Assembly: GCA_043812055.1 (NCBI GenBank)
Contig: JBDRMN010000077.1
Coordinates: forward strand, 1-5,068
Direction: 5' to 3'
DNA: 5,068 bases
Source of the DNA: JBDRMN01 sp043812055
GTDB lineage: Bacteria; Patescibacteriota; Gracilibacteria; JAHISY01
Both the position numbers and the translations under genes were made by a program. Shown in pieces: positions 1 to 4,892 of the stretch. The notes beneath the pieces are model-generated. The model was given only the letters and a program-made list of their open reading frames with translations, made no database searches and was not told the origin of the DNA. How positions within the stretch are numbered: the stretch's first letter is position 1; every line of letters begins with the position of its first letter.

Positions 1-314
1 GCGATATTTTTGTCTGTCGCTTCGCGCGGATGAATTTTGTTCTTGATCGCGTAATTCTCCGTGGGTAAACCGAAAGCATCGAAGCCGATTGGGAAGAGGA
101 CGTTCTTACCTTCCATCCTGGCTTTGCGGGCTACGGCATCCAGCGCGGTGTAGCTGCGACAGTGGCCTACATGCAGGCCGTCGCCGCTCGGGTAGGGGAA
201 TTCGACCAGGACGTAGAACTTCTCACGCTTGTCATTATCAATGGCCGCATAGGAGTTATCTTTCTCCCAAACCTGCTGCCATTTTTTTTCGATCTTTTTA
301 TGGTCAAAACTCAT
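1..314 (-). CDS. leuS: Leucine--tRNA ligase, N-terminal part (cut by window edge)
   Basis: Class I aminoacyl-tRNA synthetase that charges tRNA-Leu with leucine in the cytoplasm. Only the first 104 residues are in the window; the gene continues past position 1. The Rossmann-fold start is clear: FPYPSGDGLHVGH at about residues 39-51 contains the ATP-binding HIGH-class motif as HVGH (48-51). It is followed by CRSYTALDAVARKARMEGKNV and then by FPIGFDAFGLPTENYAIKN at about 74-92, the arrangement typical of LeuRS rather than IleRS or ValRS. The ATG at 312-314 is chosen because it gives the usual short lead-in (MSFDHKKIEKKWQ). No Shine-Dalgarno sequence is visible upstream. The gene is divergent from recO across an 82-bp spacer whose outer part is an 8-bp tandem repeat. 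The editing domain, KMSKS motif and C-terminus cannot be judged here. Confidence 0.95.
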   Translation of the reverse strand, partial: MSFDHKKIEKKWQQVWEKDNSYAAIDNDKREKFYVLVEFPYPSGDGLHVGHCRSYTALDAVARKARMEGKNVLFPIGFDAFGLPTENYAIKNKIHPREATDKNI

Positions 315-364
315 GTGAATCGAATTTTAGCTTAAAATTAAAATACTTCGTACCATCAGACTCC

Positions 365-396
365 ATTATTCCATTATTCCCTTATTCCATTATTCC
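365..396. repeat. Four 8-bp tandem repeats (ATTATTCC) abutting the recO start
   Basis: Four consecutive 8-bp units fill 365-372, 373-380, 381-388 and 389-396. The unit is ATTATTCC, and the third copy differs only in its first base (C). The last copy ends exactly one base before the TTG start of recO. On the opposite strand the unit reads GGAATAAT and lies in the leuS upstream region, so copy number would change both leaders. The rest of the 82-bp leuS-recO spacer (315-364) is AT-rich, and I could not assign a convincing -35/-10 pair for either gene there. Confidence 0.9.
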
Positions 397-1065
397 TTGG
401 AAACAAAAACTCCTGGAATCGTATTAAAACGCCATAATTATGGTGAAGCTGATCGAATTTGTAGAATTTTGACTCTCGAACTCGGCCTTATCTCCGCTCT
501 GGCGAAAGGAGTGAAGAAAGTGAAAAGTAAACGCGGTGGAGCGTTTGAGCTTTTCTCTGAATGTGAATTTTGCTTCCACCGCCGGACTGGTGAACTTTTC
601 CTGGTCACTGATGCTCAACTCGTTTCTACACTCAACACTAACACTAACACTACTAACACTAACACCAACACTAATACTAATAACCTCGGCAACCTCAAAG
701 TTGCCTACGCCGCTGCCGAGTGGTTACTGATCCTCTTACCAGCAGAAAAACCCGTTCCCAAGACTTACACGCTGGTTTGTGAGTTTCTAAAAGCATTGTC
801 ACGAGATAAAAAACTCCCCTTGATCGAGCTCGCTTTTCAAACGAAATTACTGAGTATCCTCGGTTATTTGCCCGACGCTGATAAGTTTCCTGAACGCGAG
901 CATAAACTGATTAAATTTTTGAAGGAAAAAGATTTTGCGGAAATCATTAGTCTTGCCGAAGAACCCAGCACCTTTGCTAAAGTAAAAAATAGCTTTATTG
1001 AAATTTTCGAACGCGAGACTGAAAAAGTTTCCCGCGTCGCTCCCGCCACCCACGATTGGGATTAA
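397..1065 (+). CDS. recO: DNA repair protein RecO, short form with an Asn-Thr repeat linker
   Basis: RecO acts with RecR (and RecF) to load RecA on SSB-coated single-stranded DNA and to anneal strands in gap and break repair. The N-terminal OB-fold is recognisable: GIVLKRHNYGEADRICRILT (residues 7-26), then GVKKVKSKRGGAFELFSECEF (38-58). The second half (about 97-222) looks like the helical domain, with LLSILGYLPD at 141-150 in the family's usual place. The cysteines that form a zinc finger in many RecO proteins are absent. At 222 aa it is slightly shorter than the usual 230-260. The start is TTG: no ATG lies upstream in frame, and this TTG puts the conserved GIVLK at the normal distance. No Shine-Dalgarno sequence is present; the start directly follows tandem repeats. 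Residues 80-96 are almost pure Asn-Thr, encoded by a hexamer repeat. lgt follows on the same strand after 114 bp. Confidence 0.9.
   Translation: METKTPGIVLKRHNYGEADRICRILTLELGLISALAKGVKKVKSKRGGAFELFSECEFCFHRRTGELFLVTDAQLVSTLNTNTNTTNTNTNTNTNNLGNLKVAYAAAEWLLILLPAEKPVPKTYTLVCEFLKALSRDKKLPLIELAFQTKLLSILGYLPDADKFPEREHKLIKFLKEKDFAEIISLAEEPSTFAKVKNSFIEIFERETEKVSRVAPATHDWD
634..684. repeat. In-frame hexamer repeat (AACACT) inside recO
   Basis: About 51 bp are built from the 6-bp unit AACACT. Copies at 634, 640, 646, 655 and 667 are exact, and those at 661, 673 and 679 are variants (AACACC, AATACT, AATAAC). One half-unit ACT at 652-654 keeps the array in frame. It encodes alternating Asn-Thr at RecO residues 80-96, between the OB-fold and the helical domain. 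The region is probably a flexible linker that grew by slippage without breaking the frame. Confidence 0.92.
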
Positions 1066-1080
1066 GCCATTTCCGCACGA

Positions 1081-1120
1081 ACTAACGAATTAACGAACTA
1101 ACGGAACCAAGAACTAGGAA
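1081..1120. repeat. 8-bp tandem repeats (ACTAACGA), degenerating
   Basis: Three clear 8-bp units lie at 1081-1088 (ACTAACGA), 1089-1096 (ATTAACGA) and 1097-1104 (ACTAACGG). Two decayed units, AACCAAGA and ACTAGGAA, continue the same spacing to 1120. The array begins 15 bp after the recO stop codon. No coding potential or terminator hairpin is evident in it. Confidence 0.75.
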
Positions 1121-1128
1121 CCACACCT

Positions 1129-1160
1129 AAAGACTCAAAGACCCAAAGACTTAAAGACTA
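1129..1160. repeat. Four 8-bp tandem repeats (AAAGACTN) upstream of lgt
   Basis: Four 8-bp units run without gaps at 1129, 1137, 1145 and 1153: AAAGACTC, AAAGACCC, AAAGACTT, AAAGACTA. The array ends 19 bp before the lgt ATG, so it lies in the lgt leader or at its promoter. The sequence is unrelated to the preceding array but has the same 8-bp period. Confidence 0.9.
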
Positions 1161-1179
1161 ATTGAGATAAACTCTCCCT

Positions 1180-1959
1180 ATGATTTGGACTCATTCTCTC
1201 GACCCCACCGCCTTTAGCGTCGGCTTTTTGGATGTCCGCTGGTATGGGATCGCCTACGCGGGCGCTTTCCTGCTCGGCTGGCTTTACTTAAGGCGCCTAA
1301 GTAAAAAAGGGGGACCTTCTCTCAGCCTCAAACAAGCTGAAGATCTAATTTTCGCGATCATCCTCGGGGTAATCATCGGCGGTCGAATCGGCTACTTCCT
1401 GCTCTATAATCCCGTAGATTTATTTTCTCTGAAAATATTCAAGATTTGGCAAGGCGGCATGAGCTTCCACGGGGGGCTCAGCGGAGTCCTGCTCGCGATT
1501 GGGTACTTAGCTCGCCGTTGGCGAAAAAGTTTTTTTGAACTCACTGATTTAATTGTAATTCCCGTAACGATTGGTTTGCTACTTGGTCGGCTGGGGAATT
1601 TTATCAACGGAGAATTGTGGGGAAGGCAGGTAGAAGGGACTTGGGGAGTGATCTTTCCACTCGCGGATGAAACGCCCCGCCACCCCAGCCAGCTTTATGA
1701 GGCCGCCAAGAATTTAATCATTGCAGGAACATTGTTTCTAACTTTCCGGCAAAGGCCCCGGCGGGGAGTGTTGTCTTTTTTGTTTCTAACGCTCTACGGT
1801 TTTGGCCGCATTTTGGTCGAACTCTTTTGGCGCGAGAGCCTAGATGGATTTATTCTTGGAATACCAAAAGGAGCTTTTTATTCACTGCCTGTTTTAATTG
1901 TTGGAATTGCGGGACTAATTTGGGTGAATAGTAAGATACAAGATGCAAGAAACAAATAA
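1180..1959 (+). CDS. lgt: Phosphatidylglycerol--prolipoprotein diacylglyceryl transferase
   Basis: Integral membrane enzyme that moves a diacylglyceryl group from phosphatidylglycerol to the lipobox cysteine of prolipoproteins, the first step of lipoprotein maturation. The 259-aa length is normal. Family landmarks appear in order: RWYGIAY (20-26), GGRIGYFLLYN (67-77), WQGGMSFHGG (90-99) with the essential His at 97, GRLGNFINGELWG (136-148), the signature region with Arg137, Asn140 and Glu145, PRHPSQLYEA (166-175), and YGFGRILVE (206-214), which carries the Tyr/Arg/Glu set known from E. coli Lgt. About seven hydrophobic membrane segments can be seen, the last at about 234-250, followed by a short charged tail. 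The ATG at 1180 gives the usual N-terminus; no good Shine-Dalgarno sequence precedes it. The gene follows recO on the same strand after a repeat-filled 114-bp gap, so co-transcription is possible but unproven. It is convergent with rel. Confidence 0.96.
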   Translation: MIWTHSLDPTAFSVGFLDVRWYGIAYAGAFLLGWLYLRRLSKKGGPSLSLKQAEDLIFAIILGVIIGGRIGYFLLYNPVDLFSLKIFKIWQGGMSFHGGLSGVLLAIGYLARRWRKSFFELTDLIVIPVTIGLLLGRLGNFINGELWGRQVEGTWGVIFPLADETPRHPSQLYEAAKNLIIAGTLFLTFRQRPRRGVLSFLFLTLYGFGRILVELFWRESLDGFILGIPKGAFYSLPVLIVGIAGLIWVNSKIQDARNK

Positions 1960-1963
1960 GCTC

Positions 1964-2075
1964 CAAATTTCAAAGCTCAAATTTCAATTCAAGTCCAAAT
2001 GACAAATGAGTGAATATCAAAGGATTTTGACATTGGGATTTTGAGCTTGAATTGGCATTTGGATTTTCTGATTTG
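1964..2075. repeat. Long imperfect inverted repeat of 7-bp units between lgt and rel
   Basis: The 120-bp gap between the lgt and rel stop codons is filled by degenerate heptamers. The left arm reads CAAATTT, CAAAGCT, CAAATTT, CAATTCA from 1964, a 4-bp break, then CAAATGA twice (1996-2009). On the minus strand the right arm reads CAAATCA, GAAAATC, CAAATGC, CAATTCA from 2075, a 4-bp break, then more CAAAATC-like units. The arms pair in one register, position n with 4039-n; the best stretch is CAATTCAAG (1985-1993) with CTTGAATTG (2046-2054). An alternative register pairs 1973-1981 with 2040-2048. There is no T-run, but placement between two convergent genes suggests a bidirectional transcription-end or mRNA-stabilising hairpin. 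Confidence 0.75.
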
Positions 2076-2079
2076 AAAT

Positions 2080-4215
2080 TCACACCCTCGAGGCTCTCGT
2101 CACTCCCTCCACCTTCTCCAGTTGTCCCAAGACTTTTTCCAGCTGCTCAAAGTCGTCCACCTCGATCGCCAGTTCGTGCAGAATCTCATGTTTGTCGCTT
2201 TCTTTTAAGCTCAGATCCGCGATATTAATCCCGCTCTCCGCGATGACCGAGGCAATGTCTCGCAAGAGGCCGACCCGATTTTGGCCACCCACGACGATCT
2301 TCACCAGTTTGGATTTCAGGTCCGAGGCGAAGGCAGCCTTGAGTCGGCGTTCCGGATTGGCCCGGGCGATCTGGCGGCAGTCCGCCCGGTGAATCATCGC
2401 TCCTTTGCGACCCACCGCCGCCACGATCTCATCTCCCGGCTTGGGTTCGCAACATTTTGCGATAGTGGTAGCGATACCGCTCACGCCCTCCACAATCACC
2501 TCAGCTTTGTCGGTCGTCTTGGCAGCAATCGCCGCCACCGGCTTCTTGCGCGTCTTGGGACTAGCCAATTCCTCGAAGGCAAAGAGAGCCTTGATTACTG
2601 CACTGCTGCTCACACTGCCATTGCCGATCCGTTCCAGCATGAATTCACGATCTCGTTTCGAAATATCCCGACCTTTGTAGTTCCGTAAAATCGAATAGTC
2701 GCTATCGAGCGGAGCTTTGCCGAGTTGAGCGAGTTTTTTATTGAGAATTTCCTTACCAACGGCAATATTTTCCTCCCGGCTGAACGCTGAGAAATAAGCT
2801 CTGATTTTCGATTGAGCCGAATTCGTCTTCGCAAAACTCAACCAAAAACGATTGGGCTTGCCTCCTTTCTTGGTAATAATTTCAATCACTTGACCGTTTT
2901 TGAGTTCGGTATCCAGCCGGGCAATTTTGCCATTCACTTTGGCCCCCGTGCAGTTATTACCGACTTCGCTGTGAACGGCGTAGGCGAAATCCACCGGAGT
3001 CGCTCCCGCCGGTAAATCCAGGACATCGCCATGCGGAGTTAGCACAAAAATCCGGTCTTCCAGGACATCGCTGGAGAGGCTCGTAATGAATTCCGTATTG
3101 TCCTGCATCTGCTCGTGCAGCTCGACCAGACCCCGCACCCACTTGAGCTTCCCTTCTTCGGCTTTGACCGACTTTTTCTTCTCGGAATAAATGAAATGGG
3201 CCGCCGCACCCCGTTCCGCCGCCGTGTGCATCTCCTGAGTCCGGATCTGGATTTCGGTGGGACGATCCCGGTTTAGCCCAATCACCGTCGTGTGCAGCGA
3301 CTGGTAACCGTTGGGTTTGGGTACCGCGATGAAGTCTTTGAAGCGATGAGAGAGGGGCGTGTAGTGATTGTGAATCACGCCTAACGCCGTATAGCAATCC
3401 GCTGTATTTTGCGTGATTACCCGCAAAGCAAAGAGGTCGTAAATCTCGTCCACGCTGGGATAGTTTTTGAGTTTAAGCTTCCGCCAAATCGAATAGAGAT
3501 GTTTTGTGCGCCCCGTAATCTCTGCCGTCACCCCGCCTTTTTTCAGAATTTGTTGCAGTTCCCGTTTTGTTTTTTCGATAAAATTTTTGCGGCTCTCCGC
3601 TGTTCCTGCGACCATCTTCTTGATCCGGGCGTATTCCCGCGGCTCGATCACCTGGAAAGCGAGATCTTCCAGGCTGGATTTGAGTTCGTACAGACCCAGC
3701 CGGGCTGCAATTGGGGCGTAGACCTCGAGGGTCTCCCGGGCAATCCGTTTCTGCTTATCCGGCCGCACGTGCTTGATTGTCTCCATATTGTGCAGACGGT
3801 CGGCTAATTTGATGAAGATCACGCGCAGATCCCGCGCCATCGCCACAAACATCTTGCGCAGGTTCTCGATTTGCCGTTCCTGCCCACGATAACGCACGGT
3901 TCCCAGCTTCTCCATGTCGAGACAGAGATTGGCCACGGTACGACCAAACTTTTTTTCAATCTGTTTCATATCCGCCTCTGTATCTTCGACCACATCATGC
4001 AGCAGACAGGCAATCAGCGTATCTTCATCCGGCCGTAGCGAAAGCAAGTGGAGGGTCGCCGCCACCGGATGATTGAAATACGGTTCACCCGAAAATCGCT
4101 TCTGCCCCGCATGCGCTTCCTTGGAAAATTCGTAAGCTTCTGTGATCCGTTCCGTATTCGCCTTCGGTAAATACTCCTTTACACGATCGAGAATTTTTTT
4201 GAGTGGAGAATCCAT
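2080..4215 (-). CDS. rel: Bifunctional (p)ppGpp synthetase/hydrolase, Rel/SpoT type
   Basis: Long RSH enzyme that makes (p)ppGpp from ATP and GTP/GDP and hydrolyses it, controlling the stringent response in the cytoplasm and on stalled ribosomes. At 711 aa it has every domain. The HD hydrolase (about 1-185) has SGEPYFNHP with His49, LLHDVVEDT with His73-Asp74, and KLADRLHNM with Asp138. The synthetase (about 200-345) has GRTKHLYSIWRK (235-246), YDLFALRVI (Asp260), GYQSLHT (303-309) and EIQIRTQEMH (Glu321). A TGS domain spans about 388-447, followed by a helical region. A zinc-finger-like domain has Cys588-Cys589, His609 and Cys613, and an ACT domain runs from about 636 to the end. The synthetase motif RFKD (291-294) is the bifunctional Rel form, not the acidic RelA form, and the hydrolase site is intact, so both activities are expected. 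No Shine-Dalgarno sequence precedes the ATG. The gene is divergent from the small-RNA locus and convergent with lgt. Confidence 0.96.
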   Translation of the reverse strand: MDSPLKKILDRVKEYLPKANTERITEAYEFSKEAHAGQKRFSGEPYFNHPVAATLHLLSLRPDEDTLIACLLHDVVEDTEADMKQIEKKFGRTVANLCLDMEKLGTVRYRGQERQIENLRKMFVAMARDLRVIFIKLADRLHNMETIKHVRPDKQKRIARETLEVYAPIAARLGLYELKSSLEDLAFQVIEPREYARIKKMVAGTAESRKNFIEKTKRELQQILKKGGVTAEITGRTKHLYSIWRKLKLKNYPSVDEIYDLFALRVITQNTADCYTALGVIHNHYTPLSHRFKDFIAVPKPNGYQSLHTTVIGLNRDRPTEIQIRTQEMHTAAERGAAAHFIYSEKKKSVKAEEGKLKWVRGLVELHEQMQDNTEFITSLSSDVLEDRIFVLTPHGDVLDLPAGATPVDFAYAVHSEVGNNCTGAKVNGKIARLDTELKNGQVIEIITKKGGKPNRFWLSFAKTNSAQSKIRAYFSAFSREENIAVGKEILNKKLAQLGKAPLDSDYSILRNYKGRDISKRDREFMLERIGNGSVSSSAVIKALFAFEELASPKTRKKPVAAIAAKTTDKAEVIVEGVSGIATTIAKCCEPKPGDEIVAAVGRKGAMIHRADCRQIARANPERRLKAAFASDLKSKLVKIVVGGQNRVGLLRDIASVIAESGINIADLSLKESDKHEILHELAIEVDDFEQLEKVLGQLEKVEGVTRASRV

Positions 4216-4227
4216 TAGTTTATTTAA

Positions 4228-4256
4228 TTGAATTTACTAGTAAATGAGGGTATAAT
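4228..4256 (+). promoter_or_regulatory. Sigma-70-like promoter for the small RNA
   Basis: TTGAAT (4228-4233) and a perfect TATAAT (4251-4256) are separated by exactly 17 bp, the optimal vegetative sigma-factor spacing. The predicted transcription start at about 4262-4263 coincides with the first base of the terminal stem of the putative RNA. It is the best promoter match seen in the window. It reads away from rel, whose ATG lies 13 bp to the left of the -35 element. Confidence 0.65.
4232..4245. promoter_or_regulatory. Perfect 14-bp palindrome, possible operator
   Basis: ATTTACTAGTAAAT equals its own reverse complement. It occupies the spacer between the -35 and -10 boxes of the plus-strand promoter and overlaps the last two bases of the -35. 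It also lies 17-30 bp upstream of the rel start codon. A dimeric regulator bound here could affect both divergent transcripts. No regulator gene is visible in the window, so the operator role is inferred from placement only. Confidence 0.4.
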
Positions 4257-4262
4257 TGGGTC

Positions 4263-4355
4263 GTGGCACTGAAAGGATTCGTTTCCTTTTGGAAGCCCCT
4301 TGATCCGACCAGCTACGCGAAAGCGAGCGGCGTCGAAGACAGTGTCACATTTTTT
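4263..4355 (+). ncRNA. Putative structured small RNA of unknown family (~90 nt)
   Basis: No protein is evident here, but the segment has a promoter ending six bases upstream and an intrinsic terminator at its end. The 5' end GTGGCACTG (4263-4271) pairs over all nine positions with CAGTGTCAC (4340-4348), with one G-U pair, so the ends close on each other. Inside are two helices. AAAGGA/TCCTTT forms a hairpin (4273-4290) with loop TTCGTT. A second arm pairs CGAC (4306-4309) with GTCG (4332-4335), and above it GCT-A-CGC (4312-4318) with GCGAGC (4323-4328), capped by a GAAA tetraloop (4319-4322) with one bulged A. The linker at about 4291-4305 looks unpaired or available for a pseudoknot. It does not match SRP RNA, tRNA, tmRNA or 6S RNA as I know them. 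The function is unknown. Confidence 0.5.
4340..4355 (+). terminator. Intrinsic terminator formed by the RNA's closing stem
   Basis: CAGTGTCAC (4340-4348) completes the 9-bp closing stem with 4263-4271 and is followed by A and six T residues (4350-4355). This is the stem-plus-U-tract layout of a Rho-independent terminator, although the loop is the whole RNA body rather than a short one. The T-run ends one base before the stop codon of the convergent gene. A weaker back-up on the same strand pairs AGGTG (4372-4376) with CACCT (4383-4387) and has a seven-T run at 4387-4393, inside that gene's 3' end. Confidence 0.5.
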
Positions 4356-4356
4356 G

Positions 4357-4875
4357 TCAGTCAATAGAATCAGGTGGTGGTTCACCTTTTTTTATAGGGG
4401 CCCCTGAAAGCTGATAGAAAGAAAGGAGTGTTTTTTTCGTGTTTGTGTATCCTCCTTGTTTTTTGATGACTATTTTTATCCTACACCCTCGAACATATCC
4501 TACTATCTCAAAGGCATCATAGCGATTTCCGCCACGATCTTTTTCACGTGAAAACCCTTGGTAAGTCGTAGTTTTTTCGAGAAGTTTTATAGCATAAGGC
4601 CAGCACAGCGCCCTCTCTAGTTTTTCAGTTTTTGAGCGTCTTTTAGTTGGATGTTTAAAAAGGTGATTCCAACAAGTCCTAGTTATTTCTATAATCTCAA
4701 GAGTTTTATTTTTAGCGCTCAAAAAAGCTCTGCATTTGATACCTGTCTTACGAACTTCTATAAACTCTTGCTTTGTTCTGCCCATAATCGAATCATAATC
4801 ACCAATTTTTAACTTTGCTTCACTCCTAAAATCCTTAGCGTTCTCATACCTTCGAAACTGCTTACGGTCAGCCAT
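4357..4875 (-). CDS. Hypothetical protein, possible BECR-fold (Barnase/EndoU/ColicinE5/RelE-like) nuclease
   Basis: I do not recognise this 172-aa protein with certainty. The ATG at 4873-4875 (MADRKQF) is preferred over the upstream in-frame ATG at 4939-4941, because the upstream stretch only mirrors the transposase tail in another frame. A weak AAAGG lies about 14 nt before the chosen start. The protein is basic and soluble-looking, with no signal peptide or membrane segment. The central part ITRTCWNHLFKHP (64-76), with Trp69, His71 and His75, and the C-terminal strand-rich part ending KKTLLSFYQL (147-156) resemble the 'WxHI...H' and closing-strand pattern of phage and toxin BECR nucleases. 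That is pattern memory, not an alignment. It follows the transposase after 17 nt on the same strand and looks more AT-rich than rel, which suggests acquisition by transfer. No antitoxin-like protein gene adjoins it. Its stop (TGA) abuts the small RNA's terminator. Confidence 0.6.
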   Translation of the reverse strand: MADRKQFRRYENAKDFRSEAKLKIGDYDSIMGRTKQEFIEVRKTGIKCRAFLSAKNKTLEIIEITRTCWNHLFKHPTKRRSKTEKLERALCWPYAIKLLEKTTTYQGFSREKDRGGNRYDAFEIVGYVRGCRIKIVIKKQGGYTNTKKTLLSFYQLSGAPIKKGEPPPDSID

Positions 4876-4892
4876 AAAATTGTTTGAGACCT

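Noticed and set aside
89..427. Plus-strand open frame opposite leuS.
   Set aside because: It is antisense to a clear LeuRS N-terminus and runs into the recO start; its translation has no family features.
365..1160. CRISPR array suggested by repeated short units.
   Set aside because: Units are 6-8 bp, contiguous and without spacers; no cas-like genes are present.
2281..3807. Several open frames on both strands within the rel gene.
   Set aside because: All lie in alternative frames of the well-supported rel coding sequence and show no domain signature.
4263..4348. A class II tRNA, given the 86-nt length and paired ends.
   Set aside because: No T-arm with a TTCRANY loop, no D-arm GG and no anticodon arm in the right place on either strand.
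4263..4348. Bacterial small SRP RNA (4.5S-like), suggested by paired ends and a GNRA tetraloop.
   Set aside because: The conserved apical motif around the tetraloop (AGGTC...GGAA...AGCAG type) is missing, and the tetraloop arm is off-centre, giving a branched fold instead of one long hairpin.
4263..4348. A miniature inverted-repeat element with 9-bp terminal repeats.
   Set aside because: No flanking target-site duplication could be seen, and the promoter and T-run fit an RNA gene better. It remains the main alternative.
2080..4357. UGA recoding to glycine, as in some CPR lineages.
   Set aside because: TGA ends rel directly after a complete ACT domain and also ends the 4357 gene; no in-frame TGA interrupts conserved regions.
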